Shown piece by piece: positions 22,864 through 31,226 of a DNA stretch of 35,914 nucleotides. The notes beneath the pieces are model-generated. The model was not told the origin of the DNA and did not search any database. It saw nothing but the letters and a program-made list of their open reading frames with translations. Every line of letters begins with the position of its first letter. Position 1 is the first letter of the stretch. The stretch is from Persephonella sp. (GTDB taxonomy: Bacteria; Aquificota; Aquificia; Aquificales; Hydrogenothermaceae). The stretch spans positions 1-35,914 of the forward strand of contig JALSNI010000048.1 of assembly GCA_026987075.1 (NCBI GenBank), written 5' to 3'. The translations under genes were made by a program, and so were the position numbers.

Positions 22864-23970
22864 ATGGTTAAAGGAGAGAAAAAGATATATCTAAAAGGTT
22901 TTAGAAGCTGGGCTGAGGTTAGTAGAAAAAGACTGATTGAAAATGTATCTATGATTCACGATTTTACAGGAAAAAACATATTTGCAGTTGTTAAAGCAGA
23001 TGCATACGGACACGGGGCTGTTAATGTATCAAAGATACTGACAGAGATTCCAGAAGTTAAATATCTGTGTGTTGCCACAGCAGAAGAGGGAAAAGAGCTG
23101 AGAAAAGCAGGCATAAATAGAGATATATTAGTTTTGGGAGGAGTGTTAGAAGACGAAGCTGAATGTTTTAAAAGATACAACCTTGTGCCTGTAATATCAG
23201 ATTTTCAGCAGTTAAATACAGCATTAAAACACAGCATAAAGAAAGTTCATCTAAAATTTGATACAGGAATGCACAGATTAGGTTTTCTTACTCAGGATGT
23301 GAACACAGTTTTGGAAAAGGTAAAAAATCTGCAGGTTGAAGGTTTAATGTCCCACTTTCCTTCAGCTGATACAGACCCTGAATTTACCAAAAAACAGATT
23401 TTAGTTTTCCACAGTATTGTGAATACTTTTCAGCGAGCAGGTATTTATCCTGAACACATCCATCTGCAAAACAGTGCAGGGCTTGTTTATAACTGCGATT
23501 ACTGTAATGCTGTTAGAGTAGGAATATCCATCTATGGAGGAAAACCTGCTGATAACTTTCCTGTTCCGGTAAACACTGTAATGTCTGTAAAAGCCAAAGT
23601 TATTACTGTAAAAAGATTAAAAAAAGGTGATACTGTCTCTTACGGTGGAACATTTAAAGCTCCAAAGGATATGAATGTTGCCGTTGTTGCATTTGGTTAT
23701 GCAGATGGACTTCCAAGAGAGCTGTCTAACAGAGGTTATTTCCTTTTTAGAGATAGAAAACTGAAGATACTGGGCAGTGTTACAATGGACATGACAGTTG
23801 TTAATGCTACAGGAATAGAGATAAAACCAATGGACGCTGTAACAGTTATTGGAAAAGACAATAAAAATGAAATATATTTTGAAGATATTGCAAAAATGTG
23901 CAACACCATACCTTATGAGATTATGTGCAGAATATCAAAAAGGGTAAAAAGGGTTGTGGTAGATGAATAA
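22864..23970 (+). CDS. alr: Alanine racemase
   Basis: A PLP enzyme that makes D-alanine for peptidoglycan. The 368 residues carry the N-terminal TIM barrel with AVVKADAYGHGA (PLP lysine Lys44), HLKFDTGMHRLGF, and SSAGLV-like LQNSAGLVYN. The C-terminal beta domain has DTVSYGGTF with the second catalytic base, the Tyr, and VAFGYADGLPRELSN, GSVTMDMTVVNA and YEIMCRISKRVKR. All key residues are present. ATG 22864 has no clear ribosome site upstream (an AAAGGAG lies just inside the gene). It overlaps the response-regulator gene by eight bases and is divergent from copA. Confidence 0.96.
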   Translation: MVKGEKKIYLKGFRSWAEVSRKRLIENVSMIHDFTGKNIFAVVKADAYGHGAVNVSKILTEIPEVKYLCVATAEEGKELRKAGINRDILVLGGVLEDEAECFKRYNLVPVISDFQQLNTALKHSIKKVHLKFDTGMHRLGFLTQDVNTVLEKVKNLQVEGLMSHFPSADTDPEFTKKQILVFHSIVNTFQRAGIYPEHIHLQNSAGLVYNCDYCNAVRVGISIYGGKPADNFPVPVNTVMSVKAKVITVKRLKKGDTVSYGGTFKAPKDMNVAVVAFGYADGLPRELSNRGYFLFRDRKLKILGSVTMDMTVVNATGIEIKPMDAVTVIGKDNKNEIYFEDIAKMCNTIPYEIMCRISKRVKRVVVDE

Positions 23971-25321
23971 TCAAAACATAACAATTCTGGTTGTTGATGA
24001 CGAGAAAAACATAACAGACCTGCTAAAAGATATATTAGAAGACGAAGGATTCACTGTTGAAACTGCATCGGACATAAAAGAAGCAAAAGAAAAACTGAAA
24101 GAAAAAGATTATGAGATTGTTTTTCTTGATGTATGGCTGCCTGACGGGGAAGGAACAGACCTGATACCTTTTATTAAGGAAGCAAACCAGATAACAAAAA
24201 TTATTATGATATCCGGGCATGCAAACATTCCTGTTGCAGTCAAAGCTCTAAAGGAAGGAGCCTATGACTTTTTAGAAAAACCTATATCCACAGACTCAAT
24301 ACTTGCCGTTCTTCAAAAAGCAATAAATGAGATTAAAAAAGACCTTGAGTATATATTCTTAAAACAACAACAAACAAAAGATATTGAGATAATAGGAAAC
24401 AGCCCTCCTATATTAAAGCTTAAAAAGCAGATTGAAAAGGTAGCAAAAACAAATGCATGGGTGATGATTTTTGGTGAAAATGGAACAGGAAAGGAGCTTG
24501 TAGCAAAATCTATACACTTTTTGAGTGAAAGGGCAGATAAACCATTTGTTGACATAAACTGTGCTGCTCTGCCAGATGACCTGATTGAAGCAGAGCTGTT
24601 TGGATATGAGAAAGGAGCATTTACAGGGGCTGTAAACAGAAAAATTGGAAAGTTAGAGATAGCAGATGGGGGAACGCTGTTTTTAGACGAAGTGACAGAT
24701 ATGAGTCTTCCTGCACAGGCAAAACTCCTGAGGGTTTTAGAGGAAAAAGAGTTTACCAGACTGGGAAGCAACCATAAAATAAAGGTAGACATAAGGGTCA
24801 TATCTGCTACAAACAAGGATTTAGAAAAAGAGATAGAAGAAGGTCGATTCAGACAGGATTTAGCGTTTAGACTTGCAGTCGTTCCCATATATGTTCCCCC
24901 TCTCAGGGAAAGGGGAGAAGACATTTTGCTACTGGCAGAGCATTTTCTCAAAAAATCCTGTATTGAAAACAAGATGAACCCCCTAAAGCTGTCAGAAGAA
25001 GTTAAAAAAGTGTTCCTGCGGTACAGCTGGCCTGGAAACGTGAGAGAGTTGAAAAATCTTATGGAAAGGCTGTGTATTTTCGCTACAGGAGAGGAGATTA
25101 CACTGGAAGATTTACCTCCCTATATGTTTAGAGGAAAATCTCCAACAGGCAAAAAGATAGAGATAAAACCACTGAAAAAGGTAAGAGAAGAAGCTGAAAA
25201 AGAGGTCATAAAACTTGCTTTAGAAAAATACGGCAGAAATCTGAAAGAGGTAGCAAAAGCTCTTGAGATAGACCTGTCTTCCCTCTACAGAAAACTAAAA
25301 CAGTACAATCTGGAGGAGTGA
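23963..25321 (+). CDS. Sigma-54-dependent response regulator (NtrC family)
   Basis: A 452-residue transcription activator of three domains. The receiver (1-120) has the acidic pocket VDDE, phospho-acceptor Asp56 in FLDVWLPDGEG and Lys106. The AAA+ domain (about 140-370) has GENGTGKE (171-178), the sigma-54-contacting GAFTGA (218-223), GGTLFLDEV, a sensor RVISATNKDL and RPLREREDI-like PPLRERGEDI. The C-terminal Fis-type HTH (about 405-450) ends NLKEVAKALEIDLSSLYRKLKQY. It should drive RpoN promoters when phosphorylated. No sensor kinase is adjacent, so its partner and targets are unknown. ATG overlaps alr, and the tautomerase gene starts one base after its stop. Confidence 0.96.
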   Translation: MNNQNITILVVDDEKNITDLLKDILEDEGFTVETASDIKEAKEKLKEKDYEIVFLDVWLPDGEGTDLIPFIKEANQITKIIMISGHANIPVAVKALKEGAYDFLEKPISTDSILAVLQKAINEIKKDLEYIFLKQQQTKDIEIIGNSPPILKLKKQIEKVAKTNAWVMIFGENGTGKELVAKSIHFLSERADKPFVDINCAALPDDLIEAELFGYEKGAFTGAVNRKIGKLEIADGGTLFLDEVTDMSLPAQAKLLRVLEEKEFTRLGSNHKIKVDIRVISATNKDLEKEIEEGRFRQDLAFRLAVVPIYVPPLRERGEDILLLAEHFLKKSCIENKMNPLKLSEEVKKVFLRYSWPGNVRELKNLMERLCIFATGEEITLEDLPPYMFRGKSPTGKKIEIKPLKKVREEAEKEVIKLALEKYGRNLKEVAKALEIDLSSLYRKLKQYNLEE

Positions 25322-25322
25322 T

Positions 25323-25508
25323 ATGCCTTATGTGAATGTTAAAGTTGCTGGAAAGCTGTCTAAAGACCAGAAAAGAAAAATCGTTGAAGGAATTACAAAA
25401 CTGTTAGAAGAGGTAGCAAACAAACCCCCATCAGCCACGTATGTTGTTATAGAAGAGATAGACAGGGACAACTGGGGGAAAGAAGGAAAACTGCTCTCAG
25501 ATAAATAG
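25323..25508 (+). CDS. 4-Oxalocrotonate tautomerase-family protein
   Basis: A 61-residue protein of the small tautomerase superfamily. It begins MPYVNVKV with the catalytic amino-terminal proline exposed after Met removal, then KLSKDQKRKIVEGITKLLEEV and SATYVVIEEIDRDNWGKEG. These are the strand-helix-strand elements with the Arg in the usual late position. It would act as a hexamer on keto-enol isomerisation; the substrate in this organism is unknown, and no aromatic-degradation genes are nearby. It lies one base after the NtrC-type gene, whose 3' end supplies the GGAG site. Confidence 0.9.
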   Translation: MPYVNVKVAGKLSKDQKRKIVEGITKLLEEVANKPPSATYVVIEEIDRDNWGKEGKLLSDK

Positions 25509-25509
25509 A

Positions 25510-25526
25510 AAGCCCTCAAAGGGCTT
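25510..25526. terminator. Convergent terminator hairpin
   Basis: AAGCCCT and AGGGCTT form a perfect seven-pair stem with a CAA loop. On the minus strand TCTATTTAT follows, a T-rich end; on the plus strand there is no T-run, so it serves mainly the minus-strand barrel gene, whose stop lies in the stem. Confidence 0.65.
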
Positions 25527-26295
25527 AGAACAGAATACCTGCAGTCAGATAGGGCTGTTTTATTTTTACATCTGCACTTGTGTTGTCTATATCATCTATT
25601 TTCAGCTTTTCGTATTTATATCCACCACCTATATAAAAGTCTGCAAGAATGTTCCTGATAGGTTTTATTCTCAGCTCCCCAGTAATATCGTAGTAATGAC
25701 TTCCCTGATATGCTATACCGTTGGCTTCAACCAATAAGGAGAAAAATCCTACAGGTTTTATCTCTAACGAACCGTGGAGCATAGGAATAGGTGCTAAAAA
25801 TGATGTGGAATCTTCCTGATTTCTTGTTACATCCCTTACCTTTGCGTAAAAGTCTATAACTCTGATATTTAGACCAACTTCAGCGTCTATAATCTGAAAT
25901 ATATTGATAAATGGAAGATTATAAAAAAGAACAATGTCATAATGGTCAAGGTCTAACTTTGTCTGAACTCTATCGTTTACGTTAACAGTTATATTTCCAA
26001 ATGTGTAGCTTTTTGTAACTGTTCCATCTCCTGTAAATCTCATTCTGGTATACTGAAGTTTGATATTAGGTAGCAAAGGTATGGGATGTTCAAGCTTTGC
26101 CCTGATAAAGTATGAATTTTTATCACCGATGTTCAGTTTATCCTTTATGTCTATTCTGTCTCCTTCGTATTGAACCCAGCCAGAGATTTTCTGTTTCATA
26201 TAACCTGCAGAGATTTCCCCATCTACTCCTGGAACAGCAAGAGATGAATAAAAAATAGCTGAAGATAAAAATAAAAGCCCTGCTGCTTTTTTCAT
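25525..26295 (-). CDS. Outer-membrane beta-barrel protein, TIGR04219-like
   Basis: A 256-residue exported protein. A signal peptide (about 1-20, ending SSLAVPG) is followed by alternating hydrophobic strands with aromatic girdles (EISAGYMKQKISGWVQYEG, IKLQYTRMRFTG, LTAGILF), ending in Phe as most outer-membrane barrels do. Its pattern, including LPFINIFQIIDAEVGLNIRVIDFYAKV, matches what I recall of TIGR04219 family proteins, whose function is unknown. AGGAGG lies upstream of ATG 26295, 25 bases after ino1, so it could be co-transcribed with it. Confidence 0.82.
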   Translation of the reverse strand: MKKAAGLLFLSSAIFYSSLAVPGVDGEISAGYMKQKISGWVQYEGDRIDIKDKLNIGDKNSYFIRAKLEHPIPLLPNIKLQYTRMRFTGDGTVTKSYTFGNITVNVNDRVQTKLDLDHYDIVLFYNLPFINIFQIIDAEVGLNIRVIDFYAKVRDVTRNQEDSTSFLAPIPMLHGSLEIKPVGFFSLLVEANGIAYQGSHYYDITGELRIKPIRNILADFYIGGGYKYEKLKIDDIDNTSADVKIKQPYLTAGILF

Positions 26296-26320
26296 AAGGA
26301 AGCCCTCCTGATTTTTTATA

Positions 26321-27430
26321 TTATCTTTCTCGGATACCTGCTATAAATTCTTCAACCATTTCTCTGGCCTGCCAGTCTTTGTACTGGATAGGAGGATGTT
26401 TCATTGTATAGGCAGAGATAGAGTATAGAGGGCCTCCTATACCTCTATCCTGAGCAAGCTTTGCACACCTGATTGCATCTATTGCAACTCCTGCACTGTT
26501 TGGAGAATCCTCAACATCAAGTCTAAGTTCAATATGCATAGGAACATCACCAAACAGTCTACCTTCAAGTCTGATAAAAGCAATCTTTCTGTCTTTAAGC
26601 CACGGAACATAATCTGAAGGACCTATATGTATGTTGCGGGAGTCCATTCCGTAAGGAATAAGAGACGAAACTGCCTCTGTTTTTGACTTTTTCTTTGTTG
26701 CAAGCCTGCTTCTTTCAAGCATATTTAAAAAGTCTGTATTTCCTCCCACATTAAGTTGATATGTTCTGTCTATCTTTACTCCTCTGTCTAATAAAAGCTG
26801 TGTTAAAACCCTGTGGGTTATTGTTGCTCCAACCTGAGACTTTATATCGTCCCCAACTGCTGGAATACCTTCTGACTCAAACTTTTTTGCCCATTCGTCG
26901 TCAGAAACGATAAATGTTGGCATGCAGTTTATAAATGCTACTCCTGCTTTTAGGCAGGCTTCTGCATAGTATCTTGCTGCCTGTTCAGCCCCAACTGGAA
27001 CATAATTTATCAGAACATCTGCCCCGCTTTCTATAAGAACTTTTGCAACTGTATCAACACTATCCTCCCTTGCGTCAGACAAAACAAATGCATTTTCTGG
27101 TGGATAATTTTTCATATGCTCAGGAAATCCGTCTAACACTTTACCTTTCCTTACTTTCACACCTGTCTTTGGTATGTCCCTTTGAAAAATAGCTGTACAG
27201 TTTGGTGGATTAAAAATAGCCTCCGAAACATCATAACCAACCTTTCTTTCATCTATGTCCCACGCGGCAACAATCTCTATATCCCACGGCTTGTATCCCC
27301 CAATATCCTCATGCATAAGACCGCTTGCTTCAATACTCTGTTTTTCTTTGTAGTAATAAATCCCCTGAATTAATGCACTGGCACAGTTTCCAACACCAGC
27401 TATGGCCACCTTTATCTTTCTGTCTGACAC
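26321..27430 (-). CDS. ino1: Inositol-3-phosphate synthase
   Basis: An NAD-dependent lyase-isomerase that converts glucose-6-phosphate to inositol-3-phosphate. The 369 residues have [16 protein letters not shown] (NAD loop), [31 protein letters not shown] and [12 protein letters not shown] with the family's catalytic lysine and Asn/Asp residues. The size fits the bacterial/archaeal form. In hyperthermophiles inositol phosphate is a precursor of di-myo-inositol phosphate, a heat-protecting solute; the genes for the next steps are not in the window. The start is GTG 27430, with AGGAGG upstream, 10 bases after serA. Confidence 0.95.
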   Translation of the reverse strand: MSDRKIKVAIAGVGNCASALIQGIYYYKEKQSIEASGLMHEDIGGYKPWDIEIVAAWDIDERKVGYDVSEAIFNPPNCTAIFQRDIPKTGVKVRKGKVLDGFPEHMKNYPPENAFVLSDAREDSVDTVAKVLIESGADVLINYVPVGAEQAARYYAEACLKAGVAFINCMPTFIVSDDEWAKKFESEGIPAVGDDIKSQVGATITHRVLTQLLLDRGVKIDRTYQLNVGGNTDFLNMLERSRLATKKKSKTEAVSSLIPYGMDSRNIHIGPSDYVPWLKDRKIAFIRLEGRLFGDVPMHIELRLDVEDSPNSAGVAIDAIRCAKLAQDRGIGGPLYSISAYTMKHPPIQYKDWQAREMVEEFIAGIRER

Positions 27431-27440
27431 TTTCTTCCTC

Positions 27441-29030
27441 CTATAGTATTATCTGTTTCGCCTTTAGTATTTCAGGTATTTCATTTATCTCTTCTAAAAC
27501 TGCATCACTGACCTTTTCGTCAAGTTGCAGTGCACCAAGGGCTATTTTGCCTTTTTCAAGTCTCCCCAGTCTAAAGCCTGCAATGTTTATGTTATGTCTT
27601 GCCAGTATCTCTCCAATTTTTGCTATAACCCCTGGAACATCTTTATTTTCAAACATCAGTATCACACCTTCCGGATCAATGTCTATCCAGTATCCGTCAA
27701 CAAGCATTATTTTCGGAATCTGCCCATAGAATGCTGTCCCTCCTACAACATGCTCTCTGCCGTTCTGTGAAACAGTAATCTTGATAAAATCTTTGAACAC
27801 CAGACCTTCTTCCCGTGAAGACTCAACAATGTTTATTCCCCTTTCTTTTGCCAAAAACGGAGCATTTATGATGTTTACAGGTCTGTCTAATATAGGCTCT
27901 AAAAATCCTTTCAGAACATAAGCAGTTATCGGTTTTATATGCTCAGCTACCGAGCCTCTAACCTCAACATTAAGTTCTTTAAAGTTTCCACCTGCATACT
28001 GGGTAAGGAAACTTCCTAATCTTTCTGCAAGGAGCAGAAAAGCCTTTATGTTTTCAAAACCTTCTGTTACAGTAAATGGTGCATTTACTGCTGCCTCAAC
28101 AAACTGCCCTTTAAGGGCTGCTATAACCTGCTGTGCTATTTTTATTGCAACTTTATCCTGTGATTCGTATGTGTTTGCTCCAATATGAGGAGATAGACTG
28201 ATATTTGGAAATTCAAATATTCTCCTTATTCTGTCATCGGGAGGTTCTTTACCAAAAACATCCAGACCTATGCCTGCAAACTTTCCTTTTTTCATGTATT
28301 CGTACATGGCATCTTCGTCAACTATCCCTCCCCTTGCACAGTTTATGAAGTAAACTCCATCTTTCATCATCTCAAACTCTTTTGCCCCTATCATCCCCCT
28401 TGTCTCTTCCGTCAGCGGACAGTGAAGAGTAACAATATCTGACCTTTTTATCAGCTCCTCTAACGTGTCAACAAGTTCAACACCCAGTCTATCTCCTTTT
28501 TCTCTTGGGATGTATGGGTCATATGCAATAACTGTAGCTCCTGCGGCTTTACACCTGATGGCAACCTGTGAACCTACATTTCCCAGACCTATAATACCTA
28601 CTACTTTTCCGTCTAACTCCTCACCCATAAATCTTTTTCTATCCCACTCTCCCCTCATCATAGATTCATGAGCAAGATGAAGTCTTCTCAGCACTGTGTA
28701 AAGGTGAGCCATCGTAAGCTCTGCAGCACCTACAGTATTTGCACCCGGTGCGTTAACAACCAATATTCCTCTTCTTGAACACGCCTCAAGGTCTACATTG
28801 TCCACACCAACACCAGCTCTTCCAACAACTTTCAAATTTTTAGCCCTTTCCAACAGTTCCTCAGTAACAGGTGTTCTGCTCCGTGTTATTATCGCGTGAT
28901 AGTCCTGAATTATCTCAAGTAGCTCCTCCCATCTGATTTCAGGTTGGTAGTCAAGGTCTATCTCTGGGTCTGAATTAAGAATATCAAGGCCTTTACTGGA
29001 AATGTGGTCTGTTACCAGAACTTTATACAT
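27441..29030 (-). CDS. serA: D-3-phosphoglycerate dehydrogenase
   Basis: The first enzyme of the phosphorylated serine pathway. The 529 residues are the long form. The catalytic and NAD domains (1-310) have [42 protein letters not shown] with the active Arg region, and [11 protein letters not shown] with the catalytic His. A middle domain (about 315-450, [18 protein letters not shown]) and a C-terminal ACT domain (about 455-529, [29 protein letters not shown]) follow; ACT domains bind serine for feedback control. ATG 29030 has AGGAGG upstream. It precedes ino1 in a minus-strand operon. A 71-base leader separates it from the small peptide gene at 29102. Confidence 0.97.
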   Translation of the reverse strand: MYKVLVTDHISSKGLDILNSDPEIDLDYQPEIRWEELLEIIQDYHAIITRSRTPVTEELLERAKNLKVVGRAGVGVDNVDLEACSRRGILVVNAPGANTVGAAELTMAHLYTVLRRLHLAHESMMRGEWDRKRFMGEELDGKVVGIIGLGNVGSQVAIRCKAAGATVIAYDPYIPREKGDRLGVELVDTLEELIKRSDIVTLHCPLTEETRGMIGAKEFEMMKDGVYFINCARGGIVDEDAMYEYMKKGKFAGIGLDVFGKEPPDDRIRRIFEFPNISLSPHIGANTYESQDKVAIKIAQQVIAALKGQFVEAAVNAPFTVTEGFENIKAFLLLAERLGSFLTQYAGGNFKELNVEVRGSVAEHIKPITAYVLKGFLEPILDRPVNIINAPFLAKERGINIVESSREEGLVFKDFIKITVSQNGREHVVGGTAFYGQIPKIMLVDGYWIDIDPEGVILMFENKDVPGVIAKIGEILARHNINIAGFRLGRLEKGKIALGALQLDEKVSDAVLEEINEIPEILKAKQIIL

Positions 29031-29101
29031 TTAATAAAATCCTCCTAAAGATTTTAAAAGGTAAATATTATTATACTTGATAAGATTTGATATGTTGAAA
29101 A

Positions 29102-29179
29102 TTACTTTTTCATACCTATTAGTATACTTATAAACACTAAAACTATGAAGAAGACCATAATAAATGCAAGTTTTTCCAT
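29102..29179 (-). CDS. Possible 25-residue single-span membrane peptide
   Basis: A tiny reading frame from ATG 29179 encodes MEKLAFIMVFFIV, a long run of Leu/Ile/Val/Phe, and a GMKK end: one membrane helix with flanking charges. AGGTG lies six bases before the ATG, a good ribosome site. It lies 71 bases before serA on the same strand. It could be a small subunit of a membrane complex or a leader peptide; with a single Ser it does not look like a serine attenuator. No homologue is recognised. Confidence 0.45.
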   Translation of the reverse strand: MEKLAFIMVFFIVLVFISILIGMKK

Positions 29180-29268
29180 ATCCCGCACCTGAAAACAAGA
29201 TATTGTTAATATATACTAACTTATAACACATTATGATAAAATTAAACATTCAATCAGGAGGCGTAGTT

Positions 29269-29406
29269 ATGGAAAATAATTGGTGGGAGTTGGCAGGCAT
29301 CATATTTTTTTCATTTATGGTTATAACTGTGGCCATTATATGGGGACTTGCCGTAAAGGCAAGTTATAACGAGGAGAAAGAAAAACAAAAACAGGAAAAT
29401 AAATGA
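29269..29406 (+). CDS. 45-residue single-span membrane protein
   Basis: ATG 29269 follows a strong AGGAGG site by eight bases. The protein begins MENNWWELAG, has one transmembrane helix (about 9-31: IIFFSFMVITVAIIWGLAVK) and ends in a Glu/Lys-rich tail. Its stop overlaps the next start (ATGA), so it is coupled to the DUF302-like gene and is very likely real. The shape resembles small subunits of cbb3 oxidases, but no oxidase genes are present, and I assign no function. Confidence 0.75.
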   Translation: MENNWWELAGIIFFSFMVITVAIIWGLAVKASYNEEKEKQKQENK

Positions 29407-29894
29407 AAAGAAACTGGCCTTTTATCATCATTACAGGATTTGGTATTCTTGCTACACTTATCTTCCTTTACATTTTTGTTTACAGTTTAGCAACAAACAC
29501 AGTAAAGTCAGCAGTTTTGCTTGAAAAGGCTTACCCTCACATAAAACCACAGGAATACATGAACTTTCTTCAAAAAAAGGCAGAAAAAAATAATCTCAAG
29601 ATTATTCAGATAAAATCAGAAGAAAACTACTTTTTAGTTCAGATAATAAACGAAAAAATCGTCAATGAGCTGTTTTCCCTTGCTCCTCAGGTTGCTCCTT
29701 TGGGAATTGTAAACTTAGTTATTTATGACCTTGGAGATGGAACAGGCATTGTGGGAAACAATCCTTATGTCTGGGATATTGTTATTGACAGTAAAAGAAT
29801 AGACGAGATAGCACAGAATTATTCTGAATTTCTGTCTGATGTTTTAGACAGTATATACTGGGACTACAAAAAAGAAAAGGAGATGCTGAAGTAA
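29403..29894 (+). CDS. Membrane-anchored protein, possibly DUF302-like
   Basis: A 163-residue protein has an N-terminal transmembrane anchor (about 6-30) and a soluble alpha/beta domain outside it: MNFLQKKAEKNNLKIIQIKSEENYFLVQIINEKIVNELFSLAPQVAPLGIVNLVIYDLGDGTGIVGNNPYVWD. The two-repeat pattern and the late NPYVWDIV-type segment suggest DUF302, but this is weak. Its function is unknown. The start overlaps the 45-residue gene, and its stop overlaps the COG0720 gene start by one base, so the three are co-translated. Confidence 0.6.
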   Translation: MKRNWPFIIITGFGILATLIFLYIFVYSLATNTVKSAVLLEKAYPHIKPQEYMNFLQKKAEKNNLKIIQIKSEENYFLVQIINEKIVNELFSLAPQVAPLGIVNLVIYDLGDGTGIVGNNPYVWDIVIDSKRIDEIAQNYSEFLSDVLDSIYWDYKKEKEMLK

Positions 29895-30241
29895 TGCCGT
29901 TTATTATAAGAGTAAAGAGAGAGTTTCAGGCAGCCCATTATCTGACAGACTATCACGGAAAACCTGAACCACTCCACGGTCATACATGGGAGGTTGAGCT
30001 TTTTATAAAAGCAGAAAAGTTAGACAAAGGGGGAATGGGTTTTGATTTTGTAGAGATACATAGATTTTTAGATAAGATACTACCAGACTACAAATGTATG
30101 AATGATATATACGACTTTTCCCCCAGTGCAGAAAATGTAGCAAGGCACATATACCAGCAGGTCAAGAAAAAATATCCCACCCTCCAGAAAGTTGTCGTAT
30201 GGGAAACAAAACACGGGGGAGCTGAGTATTACGAAGAATAA
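29894..30241 (+). CDS. COG0720 (QueD/PTPS) family protein with altered active site
   Basis: A 115-residue pterin-synthase-fold protein. Zinc ligands are kept: His15 in FQAAH, and His28 and His30 in LHGHTW; Glu104, the substrate-binding Glu, is kept in VVWETKHGG. Compared with E. coli QueD, the nucleophile Cys (CxxxHGH) is Pro24, and the catalytic His of the Asp-His pair is Tyr66 (DYKCMN instead of DHxxLN). Glu25 lies three residues before HGH, the position I recall for PTPS-III enzymes, which replace dihydroneopterin aldolase in folate synthesis. Queuosine synthesis by this protein therefore seems unlikely. ATG 29894 overlaps the preceding stop. Confidence 0.82.
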   Translation: MPFIIRVKREFQAAHYLTDYHGKPEPLHGHTWEVELFIKAEKLDKGGMGFDFVEIHRFLDKILPDYKCMNDIYDFSPSAENVARHIYQQVKKKYPTLQKVVVWETKHGGAEYYEE

Positions 30242-30255
30242 ACATTGACAGTATT

Positions 30256-30284
30256 TAGACAGGTAATATCTTAATTACTATAAG
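30256..30284 (+). promoter_or_regulatory. Promoter of the kaiC-like/HTH operon
   Basis: TAGACA (30256-30261), a 17-base spacer and TATAAG (30279-30284): five of six matches at each box. It lies 22 bases before the start codon and is overlapped by an inverted repeat. Confidence 0.6.
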
Positions 30285-30287
30285 ATA
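30267..30287 (+). promoter_or_regulatory. Inverted repeat over the -10 box, candidate operator
   Basis: TATCTTA (30267-30273) and TAAGATA (30281-30287) are perfect inverted seven-mers with a seven-base gap, overlapping the spacer and -10 element. The geometry suits a dimeric repressor with a small HTH; the HTH protein encoded in the same operon is the obvious candidate. Confidence 0.5.
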
Positions 30288-30305
30288 AACATTAAGGAGG
30301 GCGGA

Positions 30306-31205
30306 ATGACAGAAGACCCAAAATTTCACGAAGAATCTGAAAGGGTTCACGAATACAGAGAGCCTAAAGTCGTAAAAGAAAGTATCTTCACAGGAAGTAA
30401 AGCCCTTGAAAAAGCTCCCAAAATCTACGGTATACCAACAGGAATAGAAGGTCTTGACGATTTATTTTTTATTGTCGAATCAGAAGATGGAAAAATAGTA
30501 AAAAAAACACTTGGAGGAATTCCAGCCTACTCTGTGTTCAACATTACAGGTGTTTCTGACACAGGAAAATCACTGATGGTTGAACAGTTTACAGTAGAAC
30601 AGGCAAGAAAAGGGCATAAGGTAGCCTTTATCACCGTTGAATCTCCTGCAAACTTTGTTATAGCTTCCATAAAGCTGAGAGCTGCAGCTATGGGATATAA
30701 CTTTGAGGAGTTTGAAGACAACGTTATTCTGATTGATGCTGCGTCCCACTCTACACTTAGAGAAAACATACCAGACCTTCTTGCAACACTGGCATATGCC
30801 ATAAAAACATATCACATCAAGTTCACAGTAATAGACTCTGTGACAGGACTGTTTGAAAACAAAGAGATGTTAGCAAGGGGAGTAGTTAGAAGACTGTTTA
30901 ACTTTATGAAAAAGTGGTATCAGACTGCTCTGTTTGTATCTCAGAAAAGAAGCGGACACGAGGAACTTACAGCAGAAGCAGCAGGTGGTTATGCAGTAGG
31001 GCATATCGTTGACGGAACAATGGTTTTAGCAAAAGAGCTAATAGACTCTTCCTTTAAAGCAAAACTATACAGAAAGGAAGTGGGAGACATTGTTCGGCTT
31101 TTCAGAATAGATGGATGCAGAATGTCTGGACATGATACAAAAACCCACTACCTTGAAATTACAGATACAGGACTGGTAAGGATATTAGAACCAATAGGAA
31201 AATAA
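30306..31205 (+). CDS. KaiC-like RecA-superfamily ATPase
   Basis: A 299-residue single-domain KaiC homologue. It has GIPTGIEGLDDLFF, a Walker A at about 82-89 (GVSDTGKS), FITVESPANFV, the Walker B region FTVIDSVTGLF (about 173-183), and a C-terminal strand region DGTMVLAKELI...RLFRIDGCRMSGH. KaiC-like ATPases of archaea and thermophiles are seen as signalling modules; no clock is implied. The catalytic Glu pair that follows Walker A in KaiC (EE) appears only as TVESP. AGGAGGGCGG lies before ATG 30306. The next gene encodes an HTH protein with the same AAGGAGGGCG site, so the two form a unit. Confidence 0.87.
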   Translation: MTEDPKFHEESERVHEYREPKVVKESIFTGSKALEKAPKIYGIPTGIEGLDDLFFIVESEDGKIVKKTLGGIPAYSVFNITGVSDTGKSLMVEQFTVEQARKGHKVAFITVESPANFVIASIKLRAAAMGYNFEEFEDNVILIDAASHSTLRENIPDLLATLAYAIKTYHIKFTVIDSVTGLFENKEMLARGVVRRLFNFMKKWYQTALFVSQKRSGHEELTAEAAGGYAVGHIVDGTMVLAKELIDSSFKAKLYRKEVGDIVRLFRIDGCRMSGHDTKTHYLEITDTGLVRILEPIGK

Positions 31206-31226
31206 AAACATAAGGAGGGCGATAAA

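Noticed and set aside
24313-24972. 219-codon open frame antisense to the NtrC-type gene
   Set aside because: It mirrors a highly conserved AAA+ domain on the other strand; its Ser/Phe-rich translation is a typical antisense shadow.
29031-29249. 72-codon open frame before serA on the minus strand
   Set aside because: No ribosome site, no recognisable pattern, and it overlaps a better-supported tiny frame with an SD in another phase.
28950-29268. Riboswitch or serine attenuator before serA
   Set aside because: The roughly 70-base leader shows no strong paired structure or serine codon cluster; only the tiny membrane frame stands out.
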